A program made the translations under genes and the position numbers. Shown piece by piece: positions 21,201-32,090 of a DNA stretch of 64,000 nucleotides. The notes under the pieces were generated by a model. That model saw only the letters and a list, made by a program, of their open reading frames with translations, did no database searches and was not told where the DNA came from. Source of the stretch: Pyropia yezoensis (Eukaryota > Rhodophyta > Bangiophyceae > Bangiales > Bangiaceae); contig CM020618.1 in the NCBI GenBank assembly GCA_009829735.1, positions 9,143,119-9,207,118 on the forward strand, in the 5' to 3' direction. Position 1 is the first letter of the stretch, and each line of letters opens with the position of its first letter.

Positions 21201-22197
21201 TGAGTTGAATCCGGTGTAGAGTGGCGTCCATCTTGCCCAGCTCTCCCGACCACAGGTGCCGATATTCCTGCAGAAGCTTCTCCAGTGCCTCCTTCAAGTC
21301 GGGAGGGACATTTTCTTGCTTGACCTTCGGCATCCCGAGTGGTGCTTGTTCGGGCTTCGGAGTAGCGCTGCCAGCCTGCTCTTGTTTCGGAGGTACGTCT
21401 AAGGCCGTCAAGTTGGATGCCAGTTCCTGTTGCAGGTTCAAGAGGTCTTCCTTGCTCATAGCACGGGCGGACCCCCGGTAAGACTCTGCTGTACCAACTC
21501 GGGTGCCCTTGGCGAGGTTTATTGGCTTCCGGCTCACGTTGACGATCAGCACCGAGAACGGGGTGTGCCTTTCTACCTTCTTGTGATGTCCGTGGGCCAA
21601 GTATAACCGGTGTTTCGCCAGAAATTCCTTACGTCCGTAGATCAGGCATTGACCTGCAATCCGGGTCGTTACTTGAACCTTGGTCTCCGAGCGAGGAGGT
21701 AGGAGCACCGGTTTGAAGAGAGTCAAGGTAGAGGGTGGGATGCGTTCCCTCTTTCTCTTGGCTACACGAACCTTGGCGTCCAGATGTTCCAATACCGGTG
21801 ACACAAACCCATAGTTGAACTGCACCTTCCCTTCTCCGGGTAGGATGCTCTTGACATGCTGCTTCTGGAAGTCCCAGCCTAGGATAAGGGGGACTGATAG
21901 GGTCTTGACTACTAGAAAGGGGAAAAGCATTGGTTCATTGTTGACATAGATGGCGACAGGAAGACGGCCAAGTGGTCGTAGGGTTTGACCTGAAGCGTCG
22001 ACAATTTGGGTTCTGGTAGGCGCTCTCCAGGCATGTCGGCGCCAGCCCGGAGGTAACAGGTTCTCAGTGATGACGCTTGGTCCGGCTCCCGTGTCAACCA
22101 CCGGCGAAACAGCTTGGGGAAGGCTATCCTCCACACGCATACGAGCATTAGTCTTGAGGTTTTCCTTACGCAGGACAAGCAAGGTCCCCTTGAACAA
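18238..22197 (-). pseudogene. pol: E1 pol: protease, RT, RNase H, integrase, chromodomain; about two breaks
   Basis: Homologous end to end to the E2 pol (53296-57255). In order it shows the aspartic protease motif DTGAGPS, the RT core with YLDDIIVFSKT and the PFGLTNAP motif, RNase H with ETDACG, an integrase HHCC finger and core with LTDNGPQF, and a C-terminal chromodomain-like segment (VKFVDHAWRDGRLYLRVRW...DDTWEP). The RT-RNase H-integrase order places it in Ty3/gypsy (Metaviridae), and the C-terminal chromodomain suggests a chromovirus. Chromodomains of this group are thought to direct integration to heterochromatin. About two breaks make this copy a fossil. Confidence 0.9.
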
Positions 22198-22325
22198 GCA
22201 GGGTGTCCAGGCGGCTACCAGTTGAGCAGGTAACTGCCGTCCTTTCTTTCGGTACGCAAGGGGAGAACGGGTAGAAGTACCCTGCCGTCGGAAGTTCGGG
22301 AAGACACTTGGGGAGAGCGCCTGCC

Positions 22326-24086
22326 CTACTCGTTTCCCGGGTCCGAGGAGTCCTTAGAGGTTTCGGTCTCCAGGTCAAAGTCCGTAGGAGCTTCCCTTGC
22401 CAGAGCCTCCGTGATGCTCTGTAAGGTTGCCACTCGGATTGCGTGTACCTGTGCCTGGTCCATCTTGGAGGGTGCTCGCCGGTCAGCCCAGTTGACCGCC
22501 TTTGCAAACACCAGTCCTTGACGCTTGAGTTTCTCCTGGAGATCCTTGGGAATGGTCGGGCACTGGTAGGACATGTGGTCCTCCTTCTGGCACAGCCAGC
22601 AAGACCGGAACCGCTGGTTCTTGACCTGCTTGGGGGCGACCAGGGAAGGTTGCTCCTTAGAAACGAAGCCGCCCCACTTGTCCCCTGACCCCACGGGTGA
22701 GGCCTCGCCAACTGCGAGTACCGGTACAGGGCTATCACCTCCCTTATACTTGTCGGGTCCGGGACGAACTCGCGACAACGGCTTGGGAGTTGATACCATG
22801 GGAGCTTGGAGGGTCTTGGCTTGCCGGTACTTGCCCTGGGTGAAGGCCATCAACTGCTGGAAGGTATGTTCTTGATGATCCTGGTTGTAGTTCTCCGCAT
22901 CCACTTGAAGATATTCAGGAAGCCCTTCCGAGAAGATCATCTTGAGCCTGTCCTCAGGGTAAACGTTGCCACAAGCCTCGCTCATCTCCCGGACACGACG
23001 GGCGAAGGCCTCTGGAGTCTCTTGTCTCTCCATGGTTGCCCAGTTCAGCCTGCCGACTGCTTTACGCAGGGAGTCCGCGTCAGCGTAGTTGGACAGGAGC
23101 CAGTTGACCGCCTCCGAATAACTCCCAACGGTACGCCCGACAATGTGTCCGGCAGAGTCTGGTAGAACCTGTGTAAACCGCTGATCCGCTTCTCCGGTCA
23201 TGAATTTAACCAGGAGGTAGAGAGCCTTGCCCTCGGACACATCGTTGTCATTGCATGCCTTCACCAACCGGCGCAGGAAGGCAAAGATAACCGCCGGTCT
23301 CTTCCCGGAAAACTTAGGATGTCCCCCGAAGCTCGGCTGCATTCGCCGGTTCAGGGATGCCATCTTCTTGGCCATCTTCCGGGTGTAACTTTGGTCTTGG
23401 TTCTCCAGCCGGTAGTTACCCCAATACGTGACCTTGTTCAGGGTGGCATCTCCCACTTGGTGGGCAGGGAAGTCAAACTCGACTAGCCTGCGCCGGGTGG
23501 GACCGGGAGATGCATCCCAGTCATATCCCTCCTCAGAGCTGGAGGAACTGGTCTCGCTGGTGCTAGAGCGACGGCGATGACGCCGACGCCTTCGGCTGCT
23601 CCGGTTACCGGTCTTGGGGCTCCCCGCCCCATAGGATGCAAGGGGAGGAAAAGCTTGGCCGGTCCCAGGAGTCGAGGTCTCAGGGAGACCCGTAGAACCA
23701 GTCACAACGGTGCCTCTGGCATCGCTAGTGCCCACAGGAAGAGGTGTATACACCCAGCTGCCATGTGTGGGTCCAGGAGTAAACACACCAGGGGCTATCC
23801 CTGGAGGTTGAGGAGTGGAACCGACAGGAGGGAGACGTTTGCTGCGAGCGGACTCAAACGCCGTTGACCCCGGGGTGGCTCCCACAGGAGGAACAGCCGG
23901 AGGAACGGGATCAGGAGGTGCTTTGCCGCCTGTAGACTCCAGTCCGCTACCGGATGTCACACCCAGGTCTGCTTCACTCGTAGGGAGAACGCCGGGTTGG
24001 GCACCATCCCCCGCGGTGACCAGTGATGCGTCAAGGGACGCGGGGTCTACCCCTTCGGGCACCGTCGTGCCAGGGAGGGTAGCCAT
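22326..24086 (-). CDS. gag: E1 gag, appears whole
   Basis: The frame is open from 24209; I take the ATG at codon 42 (24086, MATLPGTTVPEG) as the likelier start because it opens the conserved part. It has an N-terminal Pro/Gly/Thr-rich region, then a Ser/Arg-rich patch (SSRRRRRHRRRSS). A capsid-like helical region follows (FLRRLVKACNDNDVSEGKAL...), and near the C-terminus a single CCHC zinc knuckle CWLCQKEDHMSYQC (CX2CX4HX4C) for RNA binding. Pol follows in another frame about 130 bp downstream; the family commonly bridges gag and pol by frameshift or read-through. Product: structural protein of the cytoplasmic particle. Confidence 0.85.
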   Translation of the reverse strand: MATLPGTTVPEGVDPASLDASLVTAGDGAQPGVLPTSEADLGVTSGSGLESTGGKAPPDPVPPAVPPVGATPGSTAFESARSKRLPPVGSTPQPPGIAPGVFTPGPTHGSWVYTPLPVGTSDARGTVVTGSTGLPETSTPGTGQAFPPLASYGAGSPKTGNRSSRRRRRHRRRSSTSETSSSSSEEGYDWDASPGPTRRRLVEFDFPAHQVGDATLNKVTYWGNYRLENQDQSYTRKMAKKMASLNRRMQPSFGGHPKFSGKRPAVIFAFLRRLVKACNDNDVSEGKALYLLVKFMTGEADQRFTQVLPDSAGHIVGRTVGSYSEAVNWLLSNYADADSLRKAVGRLNWATMERQETPEAFARRVREMSEACGNVYPEDRLKMIFSEGLPEYLQVDAENYNQDHQEHTFQQLMAFTQGKYRQAKTLQAPMVSTPKPLSRVRPGPDKYKGGDSPVPVLAVGEASPVGSGDKWGGFVSKEQPSLVAPKQVKNQRFRSCWLCQKEDHMSYQCPTIPKDLQEKLKRQGLVFAKAVNWADRRAPSKMDQAQVHAIRVATLQSITEALAREAPTDFDLETETSKDSSDPGNE

Positions 24087-24277
24087 GTTGGTCTCTTGAC
24101 AGCCACAGTCCAGTTGCCTGCGTGTCCAAAGATCGCAAGACCACAAGAGAGGGGTTGGAGAGCATGGAATGGGATTCCCGTGAACGGGTGCAAATAATTC
24201 CCAAACCACAGAAAAAGACAGAACAGGAACAACCCAACTGCTGCTCCAAAATGTCTCTTCTCAAACACTCCAATCAT

Positions 24278-24294
24278 CCCCTGCTGCTCCACCA
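24278..24294 (-). other. E1 primer-binding site
   Basis: Read on the minus strand, four bases (TATT) after the 5' LTR comes TGGTGGAGCAGCAGGGG, complementary to a tRNA 3' end ...CUGCUCCACCA. The TGG start matches the CCA tail of a tRNA. I cannot name the tRNA. E2 has the same 17 bases at 59336-59352. Confidence 0.75.
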
Positions 24295-24298
24295 AATA

Positions 24299-24870
24299 AG
24301 TGGTATAAAACTCGATCCTCTCAGACACGTGTCAATATCCCTCGGGGGAAAGGGACAGGTAACACAGAAAGGGGAACTACGAGAATGGTATGCCTGTTGC
24401 CTCACGTGCCTGCTCGCAGAGCAAACAGATACGCACGGTAGTGCACACGGGGAAGAGGAAAGCAAACGCGCAGTTGTCTTTTTCCTGAGGGCGCGGGCCA
24501 AGGGCGCCTCGCTGTCCCTCTTAACGTGCATCTGGGGGAGCCTCGGCACGTTGGCCAGGTAGCCCCCCCCATAACCCCGAGTGGCCCCGACCCGAGTCTA
24601 ACCTCGTCAGGTCGGGGGCCACTTTCACTACTAATTCTATTCCCACTCACTAATCTCACACTCAATTTCTCTCAAATCAAGTCCCTCACAAATATGCAAA
24701 AACCCATCAGAAATCCCTCTCTCACGTGTGGATAGCGTAGTCCACCGCATCCCAGTGCCGGGCACGGGCCACGGCCGCCAACCATCACCACACGGCGGGC
24801 GTGTTCTGGCACCTGGTGCCCTCTGGTTGTAGTCCCGGGTCGGCGCCAAGTCGGGGCCAGGGATGCTACA
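24299..24870 (-). repeat. E1 right LTR (5' LTR in element orientation)
   Basis: 572 bp and about 1% different from the left LTR. It is the first LTR of the tandem array: the sequence after it (GCGCGGACGGGG) is the same as after each of the nine solo LTRs. The right copy of the GCGCG duplication follows at 24871-24875. Confidence 0.95.
24581..24622. repeat. Central inverted repeat of the LTR
   Basis: GTGGCCCCGACC and GGTCGGGGGCCAC pair with one bulge around a 17-base loop, forming a strong GC hairpin on either strand. It is kept in all thirteen LTR copies. It could act in RNA folding or 3' end formation of the element transcript, but nothing in the sequence proves this. Confidence 0.6.
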
Positions 24871-26702
24871 GCGCGGACGGGGGCCGTAACAGTATCAGCC
24901 CGGTTCAAGACAAGCAGCAATTCCGCCCAGAGGACGTATGCCCGACGGTAAGCAGCGGCACGAGACGGGCAAACGTAGCGGTCCAGCACGTCGCACACGG
25001 CTGCAACGCGCAGTCCGATCTTGTGGCACGCCCTGACTGCGAATGTACCCCGCTAGTAGGGAGCCGGGGTCACGCCGACGTCGACACGGAGGGCCCGAGC
25101 CATTGCGATGGCGTACTCCTTTGCCTGCTCTGCTCCAAAATCGAATGTTACCGCTCCAATCCCCAGCGACAACAACCACGGGCTGACACCAAGGGTGATG
25201 TGCAAGGGCATGGGCACGATATTGTCCGGTGAGAAGTGCATTAGCGGTCGCTTTTCGAATGACAGGGCAGTCGAGACCGCGGGGGGCGTTGCCAGCGTCG
25301 TCAGAGGTCCGTTTGCATACAAGATCGCAGTCGCCGACTTGTGGTTGAGTGTGCGTGGCACGCGCGCAGCGCTGCTACCATCGTAGAGGGTGCCGTGAAT
25401 CTCCCAATCAGGAAGTAGCGTATTACTTGCGCTTGTCTCTCGCGCGAGAGAGCAGCAGTACGTTCAAGGAAATCGGCAGGCTGGCCCGGCGTGGCCGGCA
25501 AAGCATGTTGTGAATGAGAAGTTCCCCATGAACCTCATGTGCACCGGTCGCGTGACACCAGCCACAGTGACTCCGTTGGTCCGCAGGTCCTCAATATCTG
25601 GCACGTACAGCTCCGCCATGACGGCCAGTGACAAGTAGTTGTCCTTCTGGCATGGGAACATTCCAAAGAGAGTCGTGTTGTACCTGCTGCACGAATGTCG
25701 CTGGTTGATGCACGCTAGCATTGCCTTGCATGAGCTTTGATGTCCGCTTTTGTCGAGGCGAAACGGAAGAAGATCTTTACCGGATGGCCGGGCCGCGACG
25801 GGGCGCTAGATAGACTGGTTCCTGGCCAGGAGATCCTCCAACAGCGCATCAAATGCTGCCCTAAAGCTAACCAGAGTGGCACCACCGGTTGAAGGTTGCA
25901 CTAGATTGCGCTCTTCTGCGTAGGCCGCTAGACCATCAGCGCGCATGACCGGGGTGCTGGCCAGGCCGCTCTGCGACCCGCCGATTAGGCCGCGGATCCG
26001 CTGCCACGTCACATGCGATACGCTCTTTGCCACGATGAACTGCGTCCGCAGCCTCACGGGAATAGCGGAGAGTGCTGTGAGCGACACAACGGCCATAATC
26101 CCCGGCTCCGTGGCCCGCCGGCAGACATCCTTCAGGACGACCTCCGTAGCAGTATCATCTTCACGGCACAATCTTTCCATCGAAAAATATGCACCAAGGG
26201 ACAGCCGCAGAGCTTGTCTGCGACCGACGTCAACCTTACACGGCACGGTCTAGCGGGTGTACAGCAAGTCACGCCTGATGCCCGACCTTGGCCTTCACTT
26301 AAGTAGCTTTTCAGCCGCAAGGTGCATGCCGACGATGGCCCCGACAGACCGCCGCTGGGTCTCGTCGAGCGTGACATACGAGCCAATGACCGTCGCGATG
26401 GCCGAATCGGCGCTAGGATTGAACCCGAGCGCTGGCACGCCCGAGGCACTCTCATTGGTCACGGTGGGCGCGCGGACCGCCGCACAGCTCACCGGAGCAC
26501 ACAGAGCGGTCGCGTCGACGGCGCCGCAAGATGGCCCTCCGGGGACCCCTATAAGGACTTCCCCCTAATCCCATGCCTCATACCTAAGGGATATTATCTG
26601 GGACCACTCCTTACAGATCCTGCCGAACCAGCGCCTGGCAACATCGATCAAGTCCTTGTATTGTGGGGCATGACGCGGTGTTCCTTCCAGACTTAAGATA
26701 AG
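24871..26702 (-). pseudogene. Transposase-like pseudogene, 5' part, spacer copy 1
   Basis: One minus-strand frame stays open, apart from in-frame stops, from 26702 to the E1 junction at 24871 and then continues past E1 at 15215. There are about six internal stops (TAG and TGA, no TAA) and no frameshift in ~1830 bp. Recognisable stretches are QYKDLIDVARRWFGRICKEW, then TVIGSYVTLDETQRRSVGAI. A Cys-containing stretch follows (FAGHAGPACRFP), then SPDNIVPMPLHITLGV, and near the junction AYRRAYVLWAELLLVLN. The order of a G-H-x-G-C segment, a P-LH-LG motif and a later EQGLEAWH recalls a family of uncharacterised transposase-like proteins; this rests on memory only. Smaller frames on both strands of this spacer are shadows. 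All ten spacers carry the same stops, so the gene was dead before amplification. Confidence 0.5.
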
Positions 26703-26896
26703 TCAGCCGCTGTCTGACGGTGTGTGCCAGCCGGACGACAACAGCTATCGACAGCCCATCATGGCCTGTCGAAAGGCGCCACCGTCAGCAACCATGACGA
26801 TGCACATCTGCCACAGCTGGCTAGTCCGTAAGAATGTCCTCGCTGGAGCATTGCAGCCATATGACTGGCTAGCCGGCCGGCCATTTCGGTCGACTC
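26703..26896. other. Spacer segment upstream of the pseudogene frame
   Basis: The last ~190 bp of each spacer, between the open frame and the next LTR. A minus-strand frame in a different register (MAGRLASHMAAMLQRGHSYG...) reads through here and is continuous with the sequence right of E2, so an upstream exon is possible. GACTC at the end (26892-26896) is the E2 target-site sequence. Confidence 0.35.
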
Positions 26897-27468
26897 TGTG
26901 GTATAAAACTCGATCCTCTCAGACACGTGTCAATATCCCTCGGGGGAAAGGGACAGGTAACACAGAAAGGGGAACTACGAGAATGGTATGCCTGTTGCCT
27001 CACGTGCCTGCTCGCAGAGCAAACAGATACGCACGGTAGTGCACACGGGGAAGAGGAAAGCAAACGCGCAGTTGTCTTTTTCCTGAGGGCGCGGGCCAAG
27101 GGCGCCTCGCTGTCCCTCTTAACGTGCATCTGGGGGAGCCTCGGCACGTTGGCCAGGTAGCCCCCCTCATAACCCCGAGTGGCCCCGACCCGAGTCTAAC
27201 CTCGTCAGGTCGGGGGCCACTTTCACTACTAATTCTATTCCCACTCACTAATCTCACACTCAATTTCTCTCAAATCAAGTCCCTCACAAGTATGCAAAAA
27301 CCCATCAGAAATCCCTCTCTCACGTGTGGATAGCGTAGTCCACCGCATCCCAGTGCCGGGCACGGGCCACGGCCGCCAACCATCACCACACGGCGGGCGT
27401 GTTCTGGCACCTGGTGCCCTCTGGTTGTAGTCCCGGGTCGGCGCCAAGTCGGGGCCAGGGATGCTACA
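26897..27468 (-). mobile_element. Solo LTR 1 of the array
   Basis: 572 bp with intact TG...CA ends, flanked by GACTC on the left and GCGCG on the right, so it is a recombinant LTR. It has a private base in the central C tract (CCCCCCTCATAACC). Confidence 0.95.
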
Positions 27469-29494
27469 GCGCGGACGGGGGCCGTAACAGTATCAGCCCG
27501 GTTCAAGACAAGCAGCAATTCCGCCCAGAGGACGTATGCCCGACGGTAAGCAGCGGCACGAGACGGGCAAACGTAGCGGTCCAGCACGTCGCACACGGCT
27601 GCAACGCGCAGTCCGATCTTGTGGCACGCCCTGACTGCGAATGTACCCCGCTAGTAGGGAGCCGGGGTCACGCCGACGTCGACACGGAGGGCCCGAGCCA
27701 TTGCGATGGCGTACTCCTTTGCCTGCTCTGCTCCAAAATCGAATGTTACCGCTCCAATCCCCAGCGACAACAACCACGGGCTGACACCAAGGGTGATGTG
27801 CAAGGGCATGGGCACGATATTGTCCGGTGAGAAGTGCATTAGCGGTCGCTTTTCGAATGACAGGGCAGTCGAGACCGCGGGGGGCGTTGCCAGCGTCGTC
27901 AGAGGTCCGTTTGCATACAAGATCGCAGTCGCCGACTTGTGGTTGAGTGTGCGTGGCACGCGCGCAGCGCTGCTACCATCGTAGAGGGTGCCGTGAATCT
28001 CCCAATCAGGAAGTAGCGTATTACTTGCGCTTGTCTCTCGCGCGAGAGAGCAGCAGTACGTTCAAGGAAATCGGCAGGCTGGCCCGGCGTGGCCGGCAAA
28101 GCATGTTGTGAATGAGAAGTTCCCCATGAACCTCATGTGCACCGGTCGCGTGACACCAGCCACAGTGACTCCGTTGGTCCGCAGGTCCTCAATATCTGGC
28201 ACGTACAGCTCCGCCATGACGGCCAGTGACAAGTAGTTGTCCTTCTGGCATGGGAACATTCCAAAGAGAGTCGTGTTGTACCTGCTGCACGAATGTCGCT
28301 GGTTGATGCACGCTAGCATTGCCTTGCATGAGCTTTGATGTCCGCTTTTGTCGAGGCGAAACGGAAGAAGATCTTTACCGGATGGCCGGGCCGCGACGGG
28401 GCGCTAGATAGACTGGTTCCTGGCCAGGAGATCCTCCAACAGCGCATCAAATGCTGCCCTAAAGCTAACCAGAGTGGCACCACCGGTTGAAGGTTGCACT
28501 AGATTGCGCTCTTCTGCGTAGGCCGCTAGACCATCAGCGCGCATGACCGGGGTGCTGGCCAGGCCGCTCTGCGACCCGCCGATTAGGCCGCGGATCCGCT
28601 GCCACGTCACATGCGATACGCTCTTTGCCACGATGAACTGCGTCCGCAGCCTCACGGGAATAGCGGAGAGTGCTGTGAGCGACACAACGGCCATAATCCC
28701 CGGCTCCGTGGCCCGCCGGCAGACATCCTTCAGGACGACCTCCGTAGCAGTATCATCTTCACGGCACAATCTTTCCATCGAAAAATATGCACCAAGGGAC
28801 AGCCGCAGAGCTTGTCTGCGACCGACGTCAACCTTACACGGCACGGTCTAGCGGGTGTACAGCAAGTCACGCCTGATGCCCGACCTTGGCCTTCACTTAA
28901 GTAGCTTTTCAGCCGCAAGGTGCATGCCGACGATGGCCCCGACAGACCGCCGCTGGGTCTCGTCGAGCGTGACATACGAGCCAATGACCGTCGCGATGGC
29001 CGAATCGGCGCTAGGATTGAACCCGAGCGCTGGCACGCCCGAGGCACTCTCATTGGTCACGGTGGGCGCGCGGACCGCCGCACAGCTCACCGGAGCACAC
29101 AGAGCGGTCGCGTCGACGGCGCCGCAAGATGGCCCTCCGGGGACCCCTATAAGGACTTCCCCCTAATCCCATGCCTCATACCTAAGGGATATTATCTGGG
29201 ACCACTCCTTACAGATCCTGCCGAACCAGCGCCTGGCAACATCGATCAAGTCCTTGTATTGTGGGGCATGACGCGGTGTTCCTTCCAGACTTAAGATAAG
29301 TCAGCCGCTGTCTGACGGTGTGTGCCAGCCGGACGACAACAGCTATCGACAGCCCATCATGGCCTGTCGAAAGGCGCCACCGTCAGCAACCATGACGATG
29401 CACATCTGCCACAGCTGGCTAGTCCGTAAGAATGTCCTCGCTGGAGCATTGCAGCCATATGACTGGCTAGCCGGCCGGCCATTTCGGTCGACTC
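27469..29494. repeat. Spacer copy 2 (transposase-like pseudogene)
   Basis: 2026 bp, matching spacer 1 base for base at every variable site used here (CACGGGCTGAC, CTTCACGGCAC, GAGGTCCGTTTG). Confidence 0.93.
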
Positions 29495-30065
29495 TGTGGT
29501 ATAAAACTCGATCCTCTCAGACACGTGTCAATATCCCTCGGGGGAAAGGGACAGGTAACACAGAAAGGGGAACTACGAGAATGGTATGCCTGTTGCCTCA
29601 CGTGCCTGCTCGCAGAGCAAACAGATACGCACGGTAGTGCACACGGGGAAGAGGAAAGCAAACGCGCAGTTGTCTTTTTCCTGAGGGCGCGGGCCAAGGG
29701 CGCCTCGCTGTCCCTCTTAACGTGCATCTGGGGGAGCCTCGGCACGTTGGCCAGGTAGCCCCCCCATAACCCCGAGTGGCCCCGACCCGAGTCTAACCTC
29801 GTCAGGTCGGGGGCCACTTTCACTACTAATTCTATTCCCACTCACTAATCTCACACTCAATTTCTCTCAAATCAAGTCCCTCACAAGTATGCAAAAACCC
29901 ATCAGAAATCCCTCTCTCACGTGTGGATAGCGTAGTCCACCGCATCCCAGTGCCGGGCACGGGCCACGGCCGCCAACCATCACCACACGGCGGGCGTGTT
30001 CTGGCACCTGGTGCCCTCTGGTTGTAGTCCCGGGTCGGCGCCAAGTCGGGGCCAGGGATGCTACA
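29495..30065 (-). mobile_element. Solo LTR 2 of the array
   Basis: 571 bp with the shorter (7-C) form of the central C tract; flanks GACTC / GCGCG. Confidence 0.95.
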
Positions 30066-32090
30066 GCGCGGACGGGGGCCGTAACAGTATCAGCCCGGTT
30101 CAAGACAAGCAGCAATTCCGCCCAGAGGACGTATGCCCGACGGTAAGCAGCGGCACGAGACGGGCAAACGTAGCGGTCCAGCACGTCGCACACGGCTGCA
30201 ACGCGCAGTCCGATCTTGTGGCACGCCCTGACTGCGAATGTACCCCGCTAGTAGGGAGCCGGGGTCACGCCGACGTCGACACGGAGGGCCCGAGCCATTG
30301 CGATGGCGTACTCCTTTGCCTGCTCTGCTCCAAAATCGAATGTTACCGCTCCAATCCCCAGCGACAACAACCACGGCTGACACCAAGGGTGATGTGCAAG
30401 GGCATGGGCACGATATTGTCCGGTGAGAAGTGCATTAGCGGTCGCTTTTCGAATGACAGGGCAGTCGAGACCGCGGGGGGCGTTGCCAGCGTCGTCAGAG
30501 GTCCGTTTGCATACAAGATCGCAGTCGCCGACTTGTGGTTGAGTGTGCGTGGCACGCGCGCAGCGCTGCTACCATCGTAGAGGGTGCCGTGAATCTCCCA
30601 ATCAGGAAGTAGCGTATTACTTGCGCTTGTCTCTCGCGCGAGAGAGCAGCAGTACGTTCAAGGAAATCGGCAGGCTGGCCCGGCGTGGCCGGCAAAGCAT
30701 GTTGTGAATGAGAAGTTCCCCATGAACCTCATGTGCACCGGTCGCGTGACACCAGCCACAGTGACTCCGTTGGTCCGCAGGTCCTCAATATCTGGCACGT
30801 ACAGCTCCGCCATGACGGCCAGTGACAAGTAGTTGTCCTTCTGGCATGGGAACATTCCAAAGAGAGTCGTGTTGTACCTGCTGCACGAATGTCGCTGGTT
30901 GATGCACGCTAGCATTGCCTTGCATGAGCTTTGATGTCCGCTTTTGTCGAGGCGAAACGGAAGAAGATCTTTACCGGATGGCCGGGCCGCGACGGGGCGC
31001 TAGATAGACTGGTTCCTGGCCAGGAGATCCTCCAACAGCGCATCAAATGCTGCCCTAAAGCTAACCAGAGTGGCACCACCGGTTGAAGGTTGCACTAGAT
31101 TGCGCTCTTCTGCGTAGGCCGCTAGACCATCAGCGCGCATGACCGGGGTGCTGGCCAGGCCGCTCTGCGACCCGCCGATTAGGCCGCGGATCCGCTGCCA
31201 CGTCACATGCGATACGCTCTTTGCCACGATGAACTGCGTCCGCAGCCTCACGGGAATAGCGGAGAGTGCTGTGAGCGACACAACGGCCATAATCCCCGGC
31301 TCCGTGGCCCGCCGGCAGACATCCTTCAGGACGACCTCCGTAGCAGTATCATCTTCACGGCACAATCTTTCCATCGAAAAATATGCACCAAGGGACAGCC
31401 GCAGAGCTTGTCTGCGACCGACGTCAACCTTACACGGCACGGTCTAGCGGGTGTACAGCAAGTCACGCCTGATGCCCGACCTTGGCCTTCACTTAAGTAG
31501 CTTTTCAGCCGCAAGGTGCATGCCGACGATGGCCCCGACAGACCGCCGCTGGGTCTCGTCGAGCGTGACATACGAGCCAATGACCGTCGCGATGGCCGAA
31601 TCGGCGCTAGGATTGAACCCGAGCGCTGGCACGCCCGAGGCACTCTCATTGGTCACGGTGGGCGCGCGGACCGCCGCACAGCTCACCGGAGCACACAGAG
31701 CGGTCGCGTCGACGGCGCCGCAAGATGGCCCTCCGGGGACCCCTATAAGGACTTCCCCCTAATCCCATGCCTCATACCTAAGGGATATTATCTGGGACCA
31801 CTCCTTACAGATCCTGCCGAACCAGCGCCTGGCAACATCGATCAAGTCCTTGTATTGTGGGGCATGACGCGGTGTTCCTTCCAGACTTAAGATAAGTCAG
31901 CCGCTGTCTGACGGTGTGTGCCAGCCGGACGACAACAGCTATCGACAGCCCATCATGGCCTGTCGAAAGGCGCCACCGTCAGCAACCATGACGATGCACA
32001 TCTGCCACAGCTGGCTAGTCCGTAAGAATGTCCTCGCTGGAGCATTGCAGCCATATGACTGGCTAGCCGGCCGGCCATTTCGGTCGACTC
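30066..32090. repeat. Spacer copy 3 (transposase-like pseudogene)
   Basis: 2025 bp. One G fewer than copies 1-2 at the CACGGCTGAC site; otherwise the left-side variant set (CTTCACGGCAC). Confidence 0.93.

Larger units (their letters stand above)
15216..24870 (-). mobile_element. E1: full-length Ty3/gypsy chromovirus-like LTR retrotransposon
   Basis: A 9655-bp element with direct LTRs at 15216-15786 and 24299-24870, TG...CA type ends (TGTGG / CTACA on the plus strand) and a GCGCG target duplication. Gag and pol read on the minus strand, so the 5' LTR is the right-hand one. The order is LTR, primer-binding site (24278-24294), gag, pol with protease, reverse transcriptase, RNase H, integrase and chromodomain, a plus-strand antisense frame, polypurine tract (15787-15801), LTR. 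The two LTRs differ at about 1% of positions, so the insertion is young. It has about three breaks in its long frames and is probably not autonomous. E1 interrupts a transposase-like gene. Confidence 0.93.

Noticed and set aside
24105-24328. MSERIEFYTT-type minus-strand frame at LTR edges as a gene start
   Set aside because: The first ten codons are simply the LTR end read outward. The same start appears in front of unrelated sequence at 15245, 24328 and 59386.
24871-26702. Alternative genetic code with TAG/TGA read as sense
   Set aside because: The intact retroelement frames end normally at TAG (gag, antisense frame) and TGA (pol), so both act as stops in this genome. Decay of a dead gene is simpler.
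24871-26896. Several small conserved genes per spacer on both strands
   Set aside because: The frames are identical in every unit because the DNA is identical, not because of selection. On the minus strand they are pieces of one decayed frame, and many begin at GTG; plus-strand ones are shadows.
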